64,000 nucleotides of DNA, from positions 6,913,517 to 6,977,516 of the forward strand of contig OZ025268.1 of NCBI GenBank assembly GCA_964019165.1. The letters are read 5' to 3'. The notes beneath the pieces were generated by a model. It ran no database searches. It saw only the letters and a list, made by a program, of their open reading frames with translations, and was not told where the DNA came from. Positions 10,283 through 26,202 of the stretch are shown piece by piece. The position numbers and the translations under genes were made by a program. Each line of letters starts with the position of its first letter. The stretch's first letter is position 1. This DNA comes from Mastigias papua (lineage: Eukaryota > Cnidaria > Scyphozoa > Rhizostomeae > Mastigiidae).

Positions 10283-11554
10283 GCGACTCATCAACAAGCC
10301 ATCTGCCGATGTAGCCAAGCCAGGAAGTCAAAGAGTGGCGGAGAACAAAATGGCGAATCATTCACATTAAGTTCTGGTTCGGGCTCGAACGAGCTACAAG
10401 CTGTAGGTAATTTACAAGATGTGGCACAAAAATCATGGTATCTGGAACAGCAGATAATAGCTCTCACAAGAGATAAGAAGCAGCTGATGACCCATTTGCA
10501 TTGGCTATCCAGACAGCGAGCTGAACAGTGCGGGCATGATTATATTCCATGTCAATTGGAAAGTGAAACCAGAAATGTCAGCCTGGAGGAAGGTAGCAGG
10601 GCAAAATTGAAGTCACTATTAGCTAGATTTTCAAAGTCAGATGCATGTTCAACGTGTGAGGAAATGTGTGAAGCTGTAGATGACAGCATTGTAGAAAACC
10701 CACCAGATATGTCTCAGAGCAATAGTCATGACGAGTATAGGGAGCAACTCCGAGAGAAGCAGTTCACAGAGAAACAGTTCAAGGGAAGAGAGCCCAAAGA
10801 GAAGCAGATATCAGAGAGGAAGCTGACAGAGAAGCAGCTTAAGGAAAAGTTGGAGGGTTTAAAAACTATGTTATTGGCAGTAAGAGAGATTGCTGCAAAG
10901 AACAATGAGACATGCGATAGCATTTTCCAACTGTCATTTCAAAACATCAAACACCCAAATGAGCCAAGGAGCTATCGTATGTGGTCCAGTCATGACGAAG
11001 AGCACATCTCTTCGCTTGTAAAATCACAAGAGAGCATGAATGTTCTTAAAAGTAGTGGATACCGCTCGTTGCAAAATCATCCTGAACTTCAAAATGGCGA
11101 ATTAAATACTTCAAGTGAATCACAGGTCAAGGCAAAGAAAGGGGATATTTCAAACTCATCTCTACAGGTATATGATGCAGAAGAATCTGGATCGAATGAA
11201 TATTCAGGAAATCCTTCATCGTTTGAAACCCCATCCAAGACTTGTTCACCATTGTCGAGGAGTCTGTCAGATCTTGAAAACATGCGTAGGCCATCGCCAG
11301 GAGAACATTTGGAGCATTTGATGATGGCAAGGGGAAACCCGAAGCCATTTTTTTCAACATTTACAAATGCAGATTTACAAAGTACTAGATCTAACACGCA
11401 CAATACTGATTTTCAAACAGTCCCTTATCAATGCAACTCATTAGGACGTACTGTAAGGCAGCGAGCAACCGAGTCAAGCGAAGATGTCGGCCTGTCATTT
11501 TTATCTGCCACAGCATCTAGTACTAGGCCTTACTCTGAAAACCTCATATCTTGA
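10283..11554 (+). CDS. Coiled-coil protein, second and last coding exon
   Basis: This exon encodes 423 residues and a TGA stop, giving about 515 residues with the first exon. It opens ATHQQAICRC in phase 0. A second helical stretch follows (SWYLEQQIIALTRDKKQL, then HLHWLSRQRAEQ). Near exon residues 150-200 there is a repetitive KQ/E-rich block built on EKQ units (REKQFTEKQF, TEKQLKEKLEGL). The last 200 residues are polar, serine-rich and probably disordered (SPLSRSLSDLENM). No enzyme motif, signal peptide or membrane segment is visible, so a cytoplasmic or cytoskeletal scaffold is an inference only. The family is not identified. Confidence 0.75.
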   Translation, partial: ATHQQAICRCSQARKSKSGGEQNGESFTLSSGSGSNELQAVGNLQDVAQKSWYLEQQIIALTRDKKQLMTHLHWLSRQRAEQCGHDYIPCQLESETRNVSLEEGSRAKLKSLLARFSKSDACSTCEEMCEAVDDSIVENPPDMSQSNSHDEYREQLREKQFTEKQFKGREPKEKQISERKLTEKQLKEKLEGLKTMLLAVREIAAKNNETCDSIFQLSFQNIKHPNEPRSYRMWSSHDEEHISSLVKSQESMNVLKSSGYRSLQNHPELQNGELNTSSESQVKAKKGDISNSSLQVYDAEESGSNEYSGNPSSFETPSKTCSPLSRSLSDLENMRRPSPGEHLEHLMMARGNPKPFFSTFTNADLQSTRSNTHNTDFQTVPYQCNSLGRTVRQRATESSEDVGLSFLSATASSTRPYSENLIS

Positions 11555-13846
11555 TTTATCCAGCTTAAATTCGCAATGGAGATGGTAAAGAGACGTAGCA
11601 TTCATCAGAGCGATTCATCTGTGCATGTTGATCTTTCTTAATTTTACTTACTCTATGCATCTTCTTATCATGCTACAATAGATCCCCGCATTTAAGAACC
11701 TATAAAAATCAGAGCATACAGGCTGTTTTTCCTGAATTGTGCATCTTCTAAATAAGAACTGCCTTCAGTTTCGTAGAAAGTAAGTTATTGTGGTAAGATG
11801 AGTAGGTTGATTTTTGATGCTTAAGGCTTTCAGTTTCTTAAATACAAAGTAAAAAGCATTTAAGAATGGCGAGTTCTCGGTATGTGGCGCTATTGCAGAT
11901 ATGCACCTCTCCTAGAAATAGAAGGCCTACCCCCAATGATTTATACGCCATGCGATAATTCTTGATGAGTAGATTAAGATGATACTATCATTACCCCATA
12001 GCTCTAATTTTTGGGGAGCTAGCAAGGGTTGGGGGTTAGGGTTAGCTGGGGTTAGCGTTAGCGCTTAAATACATGGTATAAGTGATATAGATCATAGTCT
12101 AACGATTGAGATTCTTTAAGCCCTTCCCCTTGCACGTATCCACTTATAGGGAAAACATGGCAGCCATGTCCGTTCGCAGTAAGTCGTCTTTTGCAGTCAA
12201 TCCCTCGAATGTTGTACTACGCATTGTAATCTACTCATTGTGCACTAGCGAATGGCATATAATCCGTTACAGTAGGCCTTCCTGTTTCTAGGAGAGGTAC
12301 ATATGTGCAATTGCACCCTGTATGTTCAGGATTTCAAACATCTCTGCAAAAGATAATTGTTACATCAATTTACAAATGAAAAGTCCGGAAAAAACCATTG
12401 GAATTTATAGTATTCATTTCCTTTGAGGTTTACTAAATAATTATATGCTTGTTTAGTATGAACTTAATTCAGCCTGACCCTCAAAGGTAGGTTCTTATAT
12501 GTACAGATTTTCTGTAGTAGCCTTATGGTTGCACTGTTGGTAGTAGTATCTATTTGTGTGACACCGTCTCGAAGCCTCCCCCACAGAATGCGACTGTTTT
12601 AACTCATATACCGATAGAACCATGCAGATTATTTGGGGATTTTCCCTCCCATTTTGTCCTCGGTGTACGCACATATTGTATTCGGAGCAGTACATCGTTT
12701 AAATAACTTAAAAAACAAGGGCTACTTTTTAATTTGGCTTACCCTTTCTTTCTTCCTTTGTCGGGGCTTTGTTGTAGGCCCCAAGGACTTTCCTAGACTT
12801 AACTTACTAAAAATAAATCGCTCTTAGCTAGTTCTAATTATCCAGCAATACTCTAGGCGTAGAGTTGCACAAAAGATTATTGTTTGTTCAAGACTTGAGT
12901 GGTATCTCCACAAAAATATTTTCTGTCAAGCTATATGGAGGACAGATAGCTTGCAATAGCCGTTGAAACAGCGAAATATGTATATTTCATTTATTTTGAT
13001 GTCGAAGTTAGTTGATTTTGCATTCAATGAATCATCAAGTTGTTGCAGTAGAGTAATTATAAATATTTAAGTCAAATTATCATCATGTTCAGTACACATT
13101 CACATTACAGTCTTGCTGGTTTCTCTCACCCACAGCATCTACCCATGGGCCTCTCACCACGAGTTATTCATTCGCTCGCTTTGTCCCATACACACGGGTT
13201 ATAACCCATATACAGCAAGCCTGCTGTGTACGTGTATAACCAAGAAAATCTCTGATCCTTGACATTAAGTAACACGTCATCCAATTATTTCCCATTTATA
13301 TGTAAGAGATGTTTTTTAATTTTGAACCATATGGAATTGAAGTTTATACACCCTAGATACCTATTAATATTTGTTACAATCTCATTTCTGTATTTTAACG
13401 AAGTTAAAATATGATAAGTCTCGGAAAAAGGAAATATTTTTGCAATCATTCTGCCGCGTAATGTCTGAAATATTACTTTCCTGTCTACAGTGTGTTTCCA
13501 AATTTCTACTGAATGGCACCTAGGGTATGAGAGATGTTGGATAAAAATTAAGACTTCTATAGCTGTGACTTTTGCCTGACCCGCCAGAAGCTTGTATTGG
13601 GGCCTGAAAATCCGAGAGAGTCTCAAATCTAAAAGTCATTGAATAATCATTTCATAGCTTTCGGGACCCCTCTTAGGTTTGGAGCCCGAATTATCTGCCC
13701 CCCCCTCTAGGCGGGTCTGACTACGTTCCCATCAAATACCTTAAGACATTGTCATTACTCAAATGCATAAGAACCAACTCAAATATAGTTATCCAGATAT
13801 TTTAGCATGTGACGCGGATACCCATAGTTATCTGTATGTGCCGTGT
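11555..13846. other. 3' flank and intergenic, no gene recognised
   Basis: The proximal part is probably the 3' UTR of the coiled-coil gene; an AATAAA lies near 12812, but many such hexamers occur by chance. Short degenerate GGTTAG runs near 12020-12060 are not telomeric. A 113-codon minus-strand frame at 13285-13626 has no motif I recognise. Confidence 0.4.
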
Positions 13847-14134
13847 AGTGACGAAATAATGAGTATTATACAGAGAATTTGTCAGTGTTGGTCAAAATTT
13901 GGTGTACCTCTAGGATCTGTCCTGGAACCTTTATTTTGTGATGTCTTCTCATGTTTAAAAAACGTACAATTATTTGCAACTATGCTGATGCAAATCATTG
14001 TACGTTTTATAAACATGAAAATGTCACTTGTATAGGTATCAAACAATAAGAGGATCCAGAACAGATTCTTGAGGTACACCAATTTTTTGACCAACACTGA
14101 CAATTCTCTGTATAACACCCATTATTGCGTCACT
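13847..14134. repeat. Fold-back made of two inverted LINE reverse-transcriptase fragments
   Basis: The sequence starting agtgacgaaataatgagt at 13847 returns as an imperfect reverse complement ending at 14134. The centre is at 13979-13988 (arms about 130 bp, 10-nt loop). The left arm read on + gives the RT motif B remnant FGVPLGSVLEPLF. The right arm read on minus gives a diverged second version of the same motif (GVPQESVLDPL). Two relatives of one LINE segment therefore lie tail to tail. The arms differ at many sites, so the structure is old. Confidence 0.7.
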
Positions 14135-14279
14135 ATTTCTGACTTTCTGACAACTATTTCAAATTAAATGATGGTACATGATACCTAATGACATTCGGTG
14201 ATGATTGTAATAATGTGGCAGTTATAATCGAAAGATCGAAGATCATTGAAAGTAAATATGAAGATTATTAGGTGTTGAT

Positions 14280-14740
14280 TTTGATAGGAAATTAACTTTC
14301 ATACAACATGTTGAAGATTTATGTAAAAAAAGCTAATCAAAAGCTGCTTGCACTTGCTCACATGTCTCAAAAAATTGACTCTATCAAGTTAGAAATTCTA
14401 ATGAGTGCTTTCATCACAGTGAAATTCGACTGTTGTCCTCTTCTGTGGATGTTTCATTATAGGACAATGCATTCTATGCTAAATGCTTTGCAAGAAACAG
14501 CTCTACGACTGTGTTGAATAGATGGGGATACTCACATTGGCTTTTTATGATTCTACGCTCACCAACATAATCATCCACCAATTTATGCCGTTTTTACTTT
14601 CATTTCTATGCATCTATACATGCATGTATTCATTATGTTCGTTTTATTCGTGTATGATCGTGTTGACCTGAACTAGCTTGGTAGCTACCTAGTTAGCCAA
14701 CTATGCATAAATTGGAATAAATGAATAAATAAATAAGCAG
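14280..14740 (+). pseudogene. LINE 3' fragment (reverse transcriptase C-terminus and tail)
   Basis: The frame 14308-14517 reads KKANQKLLALAHMSQKI, then FDCCPLLWMFHYRTMHS and LQETALRL. These are the post-catalytic signatures seen as KTANQKVKAFSRIAGYL and YCPLIWMFCGKTANN in the LINE at 0.6-3.0 kb. The stop after RLC at 14518 is premature compared with that copy. An AT-rich 3' region follows and ends in AATAAATG/AATA repeats near 14716-14740, a typical LINE tail. It is a non-functional fragment. Confidence 0.8.
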
Positions 14741-16940
14741 CGTGTATCTCAATACGCTCAAAGTGATGATTGTGCGGCGAGGTTAGAATCGATATATTCT
14801 TTATAATCTTTACGACAAGACAAGAAAATCTAAGACATATGAAAGTTTTTGACATGTTGAGCTCTCCTCTGTCACCAAAGATCAATGTTATACAAGTTTG
14901 GCAGCTGGATAGATGTAGGTTTGCAAATATATCTTACATTTCCTGGACTAACTTCGCATCAAAGAGCTCTCTTTCCTTTGTCATAATGACAGTAGTGCTT
15001 TATGAAAACTTATACCGCCCTTTGATACCCAAGTTTTATCTTCTTCAAATGCGTAGGTAGGGAAAGTAATAAGAGGGGTAAGGAATGAAGATCTCCCAAT
15101 AAAAATATTGTTAGTATATTCGTTTTTTCATGATCAATCTACTTAGCTATTGAGTTATATAAAAGCATTTCCTTTCAGACTTTAACTCGTATACAAGAAA
15201 TATGACTATATAATTTTTCCGACGAAAAAAGACATTTTCTGACAAAGTGTCAATATAAATCCCCTCTATCTATGTCATGCTATTCTGCAACCCCGTAGGC
15301 AGCTGAGCCGAATGGGGGGCATAGATGAAGTGGTGGTGCCAGTGGTATTAAAGTAGGGAAGAGTGGGGGTCTAGGGACGAAGCCCCAGGGAACAATTTAA
15401 GACATACCCTTTAGGGCAGGAAACACCCTTTGCCAACATAAAGATGCACCCCAATTATAGACAGAAACGGCATCAATCAATGACTTGGTGTTCGATTTGT
15501 GTGTCATTAGTTTTTATACCATTTTTGGACGAATCTAACTTACCACATATTCAAGAAGTTGGGGGCACTGAGCCCCCAAACTCTCCCGTAATTCCGCCAC
15601 TGCGTGGGTACGCTCGACTAGAATTAGTTTGGTAACAAAATTTGTGCTGTGGTATATAGAAGAAGCCATAGGGGAATAACTTAGAGTCGCATCATGTTAT
15701 GAATTCAATTCGAACATCTCGAAATGCAATCTCAGCGAATTATTGGGGGGCAATGTCCGCGCAGCCTCCCACTGTTTACGGGCCTGTGTCTTGTCGTGCA
15801 CGTGTCGCGTTGCCTCACCCACACTTGCAGTATTTTTGTCGCTCATGCTATTGTGGGAGCAAAGATTGGTGCACTCTACCTTGCAATTGCGCGTGCGCAA
15901 ACAGATTTGCCGCCATTTTTACAAAGAGCATGATTGGAAACCGTGACGAGATCAAGCTCTAACCTAAAGCCCGTTCTTTGCGTTCTTGTGACATGAACTC
16001 GAATCTTTAAAGGTATTGTAGCTCTTTTGACATTTATCTCAATTTTTTGACTTGGTACACAGATTGTTTCGCGAAAGTCTGCCCTTAATGTGAGTACCCT
16101 TTAGTGTCGCGTAGTTGAAGGGACTGTCAAGTTCTGCCAATGGAAGACAGCCTCTGGATTCAACAAAAGTGACCTCTGCCAGAAGGTATGGATTGCATCG
16201 CATGAATTTTTGACGTAGTTCTGATGAGCGTGGGAAAAGGTGTGAGACTAGCGAATGAAGTAGTTATAGTTGTGTAGGCCTAGCAGTTTTCAGCCCTATA
16301 CTGATGAGCTAAGCAGCCGCACACACGAGATTGCTGCTTTTCATAAGTACCCGATCGTACAGGAATATGTGCGCACGCTCATTGCTACAGTGTATGTTCG
16401 TGTATACAAACAGAACGTTTGCTATATTGTAACTGCATACGTGCAGGCCCGGCAACTACCTATTTGCACTCGCGGATCTCCGCGAATACTACTGTTGTGT
16501 ACTCCTCAGTATGCAGCAACCTCGTGCAAAGAATAGGGTATTGTACATGTTGATGTATCCAAGGGTGTCGCGATCAGGGAGAGATAGGGTGCTACTTTCC
16601 CAATAGCTGTTTGGCTGAAAATTTCAGATACACTTCAGGTAGTTCAGCCAGTGGTGGAGCCACAGGGATAATAGGGATGAATACCTCCTTTTTTGAACTT
16701 GTGGTACCTTAGATTTGTCCAAAAATGTCATAAAAATTCCTTGGTAGAAGTAGGCTTGTGCTCTGTCTCCAGTCTGTCTTTCTTGGCCACCTAATGCTGA
16801 AATATGATCTTATCATTTTCACATCTTTTCCTACACATTTTTGTGAGCAGCAATCTAGCTTAAGGTTAAGTTCTAAGATTTCCATATTTTTAGGCCTTTT
16901 ATTTTAGTTCCAGAAGTTCTGTTGTGCGGACTGCAAATTT
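14741..16940. other. Intergenic; includes a CpG-richer segment at about 15.7-16.5 kb
   Basis: No gene recognised. From about 15,690 to 16,520 the sequence is visibly richer in CG dinucleotides than its surroundings. It has open frames in several overlapping phases but no domain. The CpG content could mark a promoter or unmethylated first exon, possibly of the HP1 gene downstream, but nothing links it to that gene directly. Confidence 0.35.
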
Positions 16941-16945
16941 TGTGA

Positions 16946-17380
16946 TCCACTCTTTCTTTATAAGGAACCTAGCTCAAGGCCTAGTTCCAGAAGTTCCTTA
17001 TTGTTGGACCTCCAATAGTCCAGTTGTAGTACTAGAAGCTCCTTAATAGTTCCTTAATTTTCACTCCACATTTAGTGACATACATATGGTACAGATGCAA
17101 TTAAACATTGAACTTCTGAATTTTGCCTTTAATTTTGGCTATGACTTTAGACCAATGAAACATAAAACACTTTACACAAGCATAGCAATTAATCTACGCT
17201 GGTTTTGGCTGCAATTGAATGGAACTGACTTCTTTATTCCTGATTGTTTGCTGTTATAAAATTTTTCAAATTGAAAAGTTCCTTAGGGAATTTTCACGTT
17301 GTATATAGTATCAGTTCTTTAAATATTTTGGCATTTTATATATGGGGTCCTCATTAAGTGGTTTCTTATGCAAAAAAGGC
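16946..17380. mobile_element. MITE-like repeat, TATAAGGAACC family, copy A
   Basis: The left end reads CCACTCTTTCTTTATAAGGA, and the right end (ggtttcttatgcaaaaaagg) is a degenerate inverse. The interior (ctcaaggcctagttccagaa, agctccttaatagttcctta) matches the element at 42719-43190 in opposite orientation over several hundred bases. There is no coding capacity. The ends are approximate. Confidence 0.55.
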
Positions 17381-17414
17381 TTTATATTGTGGACCAAATT
17401 GGTATAGACATTAG

Positions 17415-17844
17415 GGGCCATTCAAAAAGTATGTACACTCTGAAGGGAAGCAGGGGGTACCAAACAATGTACGCAAAAATGTACTGGGGAGGGGGCTTTC
17501 TTCAAAGAAGATACAAATGCCCATGTAATTCTCAAACCCTTATTACTTGCAAGCATGCTAAGGTAAACAGAGCTATCTTTTAAACACTATGCAGGTAGGA
17601 TCATTCTGAGCATGAAAAACCATAATTCTGGAGTTAGGATCTCTTGGTTATGCATTAGGTTTTGTGAGCTTTGAAAAAATGAGGCAAATGATAAATCCAA
17701 ATATTTAGGTGGGGGTGGGGTGATGGCTTAAAAGTACATGCACTTTGGGGGATGGGGTACCTCCAAAATGTAGAAAAGTATACAAGGGGAGGGGATCAAC
17801 AATTTATGCATTTTGTTCTTACATATATGCTTTTTGAATGGCCC
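17415..17844. mobile_element. MITE with GGGCCATTCAAAAAG terminal inverted repeats
   Basis: The left terminus GGGCCATTCAAAAAG at 17415 returns as CTTTTTGAATGGCCC ending at 17844, giving a 430-bp element. The interior holds two G-rich blocks around tgtacgcaaaaatgtactgg and agtacatgcactttggggga that look partly symmetric. No frame of interest is present. I could not define a target duplication. Confidence 0.65.
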
Positions 17845-19485
17845 ATGTAAGTGTTCAGTGTTAAGACAGGGCTCTGTGCAGGTGTGGATCCAACAGATCA
17901 TGTGAATGGGTTTAGATTTGAGATTTTTGGGACCACACCATTTTGGCACTTCAGACACACCCATTTCTAAAACATTTCAATGTCGTGCTAGTCGAAGGAT
18001 GGATATAGTTTTATCTAACACAGTTAAATATCATTTGAACCTTTCTATTTCCAAATGTTGTATCTCCATCTTTAGAAAATCTCTTTCTAAAGTGGTCAAT
18101 GGGCATGGTATTTAATCCCCCAAAGAGGGACTGCTTTGCAATACCCTTGCAAGGAAATTTCTGTTCTGTCCACTACATCACTCAACCTTTTAATTAGGAG
18201 TGAAATTTTTGTGTTTTATGTTTTTTTTCATCATTGGACTGTTCCTATTTTCGTACTCTTTTCTTGACCTTGTTGGGATTTTCAACTGTTTTTGGTTTGT
18301 AAAAGGTGGATGTGTGTAGCATATGGCACATAAATTTTTTTGCATGAGCGATCACTCACGAGAAAATTTTTGTAAATGCTTATGACACTAGGCTTGAAAC
18401 AAGTAGGCTTGCATTGCATGAGGGTAATTCTTGTACACTTTTAACAAACTTTGAATTTCCTGGTAAGGTCAGTGGCAGTATCAATTGATTTAAATATGCC
18501 AGGCAATAGTTGTGGTGTACAATAATTACCCACCATTTCCAGCTAATTCTTGTGCACTATTGTCGTAAATGTTGTGCATTGACTTTATTTGAAACAAAAC
18601 CCTGAATATTACAGAAATCATTAGATTTCAATATCAAGTATACTTCAACAGTCTCTCGAATAGTTGATCCTCAACAAGCAATCAGGAATACTATTTGAAC
18701 TATAAAACATTGTCAAAGATTTGATTCCCACTCTGCAAATGCTGTTAGATACTCGTTTTGATGATTGATCTTTACCACCATTTCAAAAGTACATTAACAT
18801 TTTCATATCGAGGTATATCCTGTTGATTGCCCTAATTGGTTTCACTATCAATGGGCCAGCCAAAATATGTTTTCACATCCATTCTCATGTAGTCCTTTCG
18901 TATACCTCAATCATCATTCATCAATATCTGAAAGAGCCCATTACTCCTCCAAAACTAATTACAGAAAATCTGAGATGACACTCTGTGACTACACCCAACT
19001 TTCAACTAAACAATTTAAAGAGTTTTTCAATGGACAGTTACCTATAAGTTTGAACCCCCCTCCTTCTGTAGAAAGGTTTTGGAAAAGAATAAAAAACTTC
19101 TAAACTTACCACAAACTCTAATACAATATAGGTAAACTGAATTGAGCTGAACTGAACAAAGGGTTTCTTGTTGATCTCCATTGCTATTTGAAACTAGAGA
19201 ACCAATGAAATGTAGGGGAGTTGAAAGGTAAGTTTACCACCATGTTTCTTGTGACCATGCACAACAATTACCCTCACGTCATTCCAGTGTCGGGTAATTT
19301 TTGGAATAGCGAATTTGCAGTGAATGATTAGAACTGTGCCAATAACCTTGGTCGAAGCTAATTCAGTATGGCATGATTTGAATACTTGAACAGATTAAAT
19401 AGCAATGACATGACAGCAGTGCAACAAAGTTGATGAGTTGTTTGAAAAAGATTATCTTATGGAAAAATGACATGGTATTCTCTGA
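17845..19485. other. Intergenic, no gene recognised
   Basis: AT-rich. A 78-codon plus-strand frame at 18867-19103 has some protein-like texture (CDYTQLSTKQFKEFFNGQL) but matches nothing I can name. It might be a further LINE scrap. Confidence 0.35.
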
Positions 19486-19546
19486 TCTAACATCATGGTG
19501 TTGCTTAGTCTAACATCATGGTGTTGCTTAGTCTAACATCATGGTG
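19486..19546. repeat. 23-bp tandem repeat, about 2.7 copies
   Basis: The unit tctaacatcatggtgttgct (plus tag) occurs at 19486, 19509 and 19532. The third copy is partial. It sits at the 3' edge of the decayed LINE that follows and may be its tail or a slippage product. Confidence 0.85.
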
Positions 19547-20835
19547 CTAGTTGAAGAGGGAAATTGGTAAATAGCATACCAAATGAAAGCATTCTTTGAT
19601 AACATATAGGTAAGGTAAGATACTGCATGGCAATATATTTATATGAACTGGAATATTATTCCATAATTTCACTCCAGAGAAATGCACAGGCCTGATCCCA
19701 TATAGCGGAGTAATTTGTCTAGTCAAGAAAATGCCATATTTGGGTGCTAGCCATGTGCCATATATATGAACAATTGTATATATGAACAACAACTGATTCT
19801 AAAAATTCCCGGAAGCAATTAGTTGAAGTGTTATTGACACAGTCACAGCCATAAACAAAGCAAAGCAATTTTATCTGAAAAGATCACGAAGCTTCAAGAT
19901 CTTCAAGCTAGAAAAGATAGGTGTAGAAAGTGAAGAAAAATACTCATATGCAATAGCCATTACCACTCATTTTTGCAGCAAGTACACATACTTGATATGG
20001 CTATCAATTGTAAACCCCCAAACAACTATACTGTACTGAAAAAGGAAGGGAATTAATTGTAAAGACAGATTGAAGCAGTAGCTAGAAGGAATTATCTAAT
20101 CTTAAAAGCCATCCCACATGTTCTAGCAAATTAGTTTCAGAGTGAGATTTTCATCCAAAAGAACATCAAGAAATTTACTTATATACTTAGTTTGCTTTGT
20201 TTGTTTTTTAATTTGAATATTTACTGTTGCCACCAAGGTATGCTGAGGAGATTTGAAAATTATGAAACTGGTTTTTCACTGTTTCATAACATTTTTGCAG
20301 CAAGTAACCATTTAATTGGCCTTTTTTTAGCTTTTTATTGACTATTCTTTGCAGCCTGTCAAGAGTATCAGCTTCAAGGTAGATTTGTCATCTGCATATA
20401 AGTAGAAAGAGAGTAGATATGATGCATTAGGAAGATCATTAATAAAAACCAGGAGCAGGAGAAGGCAAAAGAACAGAACCATGTGGAACTCCAAATGTAA
20501 CATCTAGATAGCTAGAATTAGACCCATTTCCAGAAACCTGTTGCTTTCTACCAAATAGGTAGGATTTGAACCAATTCATAGCAGACCCTCAAATTCCACA
20601 ATTGTCAAGTGTCATTAGAAGAATTTGATAGTAGACAGTGTCAAGTGCTTGCATCAAATTAAGAAAGATCCCACAGCTCAGTGAGCTTTTTGGAGTTTGT
20701 GGGATGCCAGCTAAAGCATGGTCGATAGAATGGCTTCCATGAAATCTACATTGACACTTGTCTCCACTATTTGAACTGTTGAGTATTTGCTCCATTATGT
20801 TCTTGGTCAGAAGATGCCTGATGTAAAATAGCTTG
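19547..20835 (-). pseudogene. Decayed LINE, reverse transcriptase to C-terminus
   Basis: Reading the minus strand from about 20,800 down, the frame begins MQALDTVYYQILLMTLDNCG (a motif A relic). Next come NWFKSYLFGRKQQVS and FGVPHGSVL (motif B), then LFINDLP and LYADD (the catalytic box) in shifted frames. PIFSSLKILKLRDLF and GIRPVHFSGVKLWNNIP follow at 19,920-19,650, both typical of LINE C-termini. Stops and frameshifts separate the blocks, so it is an old, dead copy. It differs from the 0.6-kb LINE and probably represents another lineage. Confidence 0.8.
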
Positions 20836-24124
<3,289 letters not shown>

Positions 24125-24197
24125 TAGGTATAAATAGTCAATTATTCCCTCACTGTTTTATATATATTTGACATTATGTTCATATGTATATTAGTAC

Positions 24198-24687
<490 letters not shown>

Positions 24688-24707
24688 TTACTGCTGAGAA
24701 ACTTTGG

Positions 24708-24708
<1 letters not shown>

Positions 24709-24785
<77 letters not shown>
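24709..24785. repeat. (TA)n microsatellite
   Basis: About 75 bp of pure TA immediately right of the inverted repeat. Confidence 0.95.
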
Positions 24786-24788
<3 letters not shown>

Positions 24789-25114
24789 AGTATATAGCTA
24801 TACTATAGGTTGCAAAAGTGGTAACATTCTGTAGGCATACTAGTATGCTTACCAAATGTTCCCACTTTTTCGAGCTATAGTGGTGCTCTATACTACCCTC
24901 AGACCATCATCATCATACCTCATACATTCATATATAGCTATACTAAGTATGCTGAATATACTGAGTGACAGGTGCCTTTTCTAAGTATTAGCAAATAGAG
25001 AATTCAAGAATATATTGTCTTGTCTTGTAAACATTTTGATTATTATCTTTATCAGTATTGAGTAGTGATGAAGATGATAATTGAATGTTAATAACACAAG
25101 ACAGTATACATTTG

Positions 25115-25116
<2 letters not shown>

Positions 25117-25147
<31 letters not shown>
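25117..25147. repeat. (CT)n microsatellite
   Basis: A CT dinucleotide run inside HP1 intron 1, followed by TGTGTTTGTC-type degenerate repeats to about 25,200. Confidence 0.9.
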
Positions 25148-25150
<3 letters not shown>

Positions 25151-25418
25151 CCTGTGTCTGTGTTTACCCATGTTTGTCTGTGTTTGTCCATGTTTGTCCT
25201 TGTACCCATGCACTCATGGATGTGTGCATTTGTGTATGCGTCTGTATTTGCATGTGTGTATCCATTGTAAATTTAGCACTGATTGAGATTCATTTTACAA
25301 CTTATTCAACTTGAAGGTTTATATTTTTGAATGTTACTTACTTCATCACCATAAGATAAATGACTTTAGAGGTGAGATCTGACTGCTTGTACACTGCTGT
25401 TGTTTGATTACATTTAAG

Positions 25419-25535
25419 CCCAAAGAAAAAGAAGAAGAACCAGATTGTAACAGGTTTTGACAAAGGTTATCGAGCACAGAGTATACTAGGTGCCACAGAT
25501 ACAGCTGGTGGTGAACTCCATTTTCTTATAAATTG
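25419..25535 (+). CDS. CBX/HP1-like: HP1, exon 2 (lysine run and first half of chromoshadow domain)
   Basis: Acceptor catttaag and donor TTG|GTATGA define a 117-bp exon. The first base completes serine 149, and the last two (TG) start tryptophan 188, so both junctions keep frame. It encodes PKKKKKNQ followed by the start of the chromoshadow domain (GYRAQSILGATDTAGGELHF), the strand region of the HP1 dimerisation fold. The unbroken lysine run directly before the domain strengthens the basic hinge. No isolated long frame covers this exon; it was found by domain sense and phase. Confidence 0.92.
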
Positions 25536-26202
25536 GTATGATATCTTTTGAACTTGCATGTTGATTAGAGTTATAGTACAGTAGATTTATATATGCAGGA
25601 AAACGCAACTTGGTTGTAAAGTTGATTGTAAGAAGAATGACAAAGTCACATTGAGATTGGTAGCAGAGAACAGTAGATTTAATTTATCAACCATTAATTG
25701 AGTATATTCAAGTGCACAATACGGGGTGTCCGCCATGTCAGGAAAATCAAGGAAATGTCAGGCAGACCACTTGGCAGCCAAAAATAATAGGGAAATGTCA
25801 GGCAAAGCACTTGGCAGCCAAAAATACCAGGAGAATATCAGGCAAATCATCAGTTCCTTTTTAGAGTTGTTTGGCATATTTCAGTGAATTTCTACCTACC
25901 TACAAAGAATTGTAGAAAAAACCTTTCAGTGTGCCCATCAATTCTGGTGTGGTATAGGTGCGACTTGCATTACACATTTGTTTATATGAAACAAACTGTA
26001 TAAAAGAAAGATGGGGCTCAGGTCAGGCAAAAATTAAGAAACTTTTCAGAAATACAGGCATGCTGAGTATCAAGTGAAGACCAAAAGGTATGTATTTTTA
26101 TAACTGAAATGCGACATAGACAGTCTAAGGGAATGAAACATTTATATTACGAGATGGGGGATTTGTCAGCAGACGGGAAACATTCTATGTGATTTATTTG
26201 TT

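Noticed and set aside
11089..11403. Antisense and alternate frames within exon 2 of the coiled-coil gene
   Set aside because: Shadows of the longer plus-strand frame.
12013..12064. GGTTAG/GGGTTAG runs resembling telomere repeat
   Set aside because: Only a few degenerate units; too short for a telomere or a clear interstitial telomeric tract.
15697..15962. Four overlapping frames of 66-87 codons
   Set aside because: No motif in any; overlap in several phases is expected where GC content rises and stops become rare.
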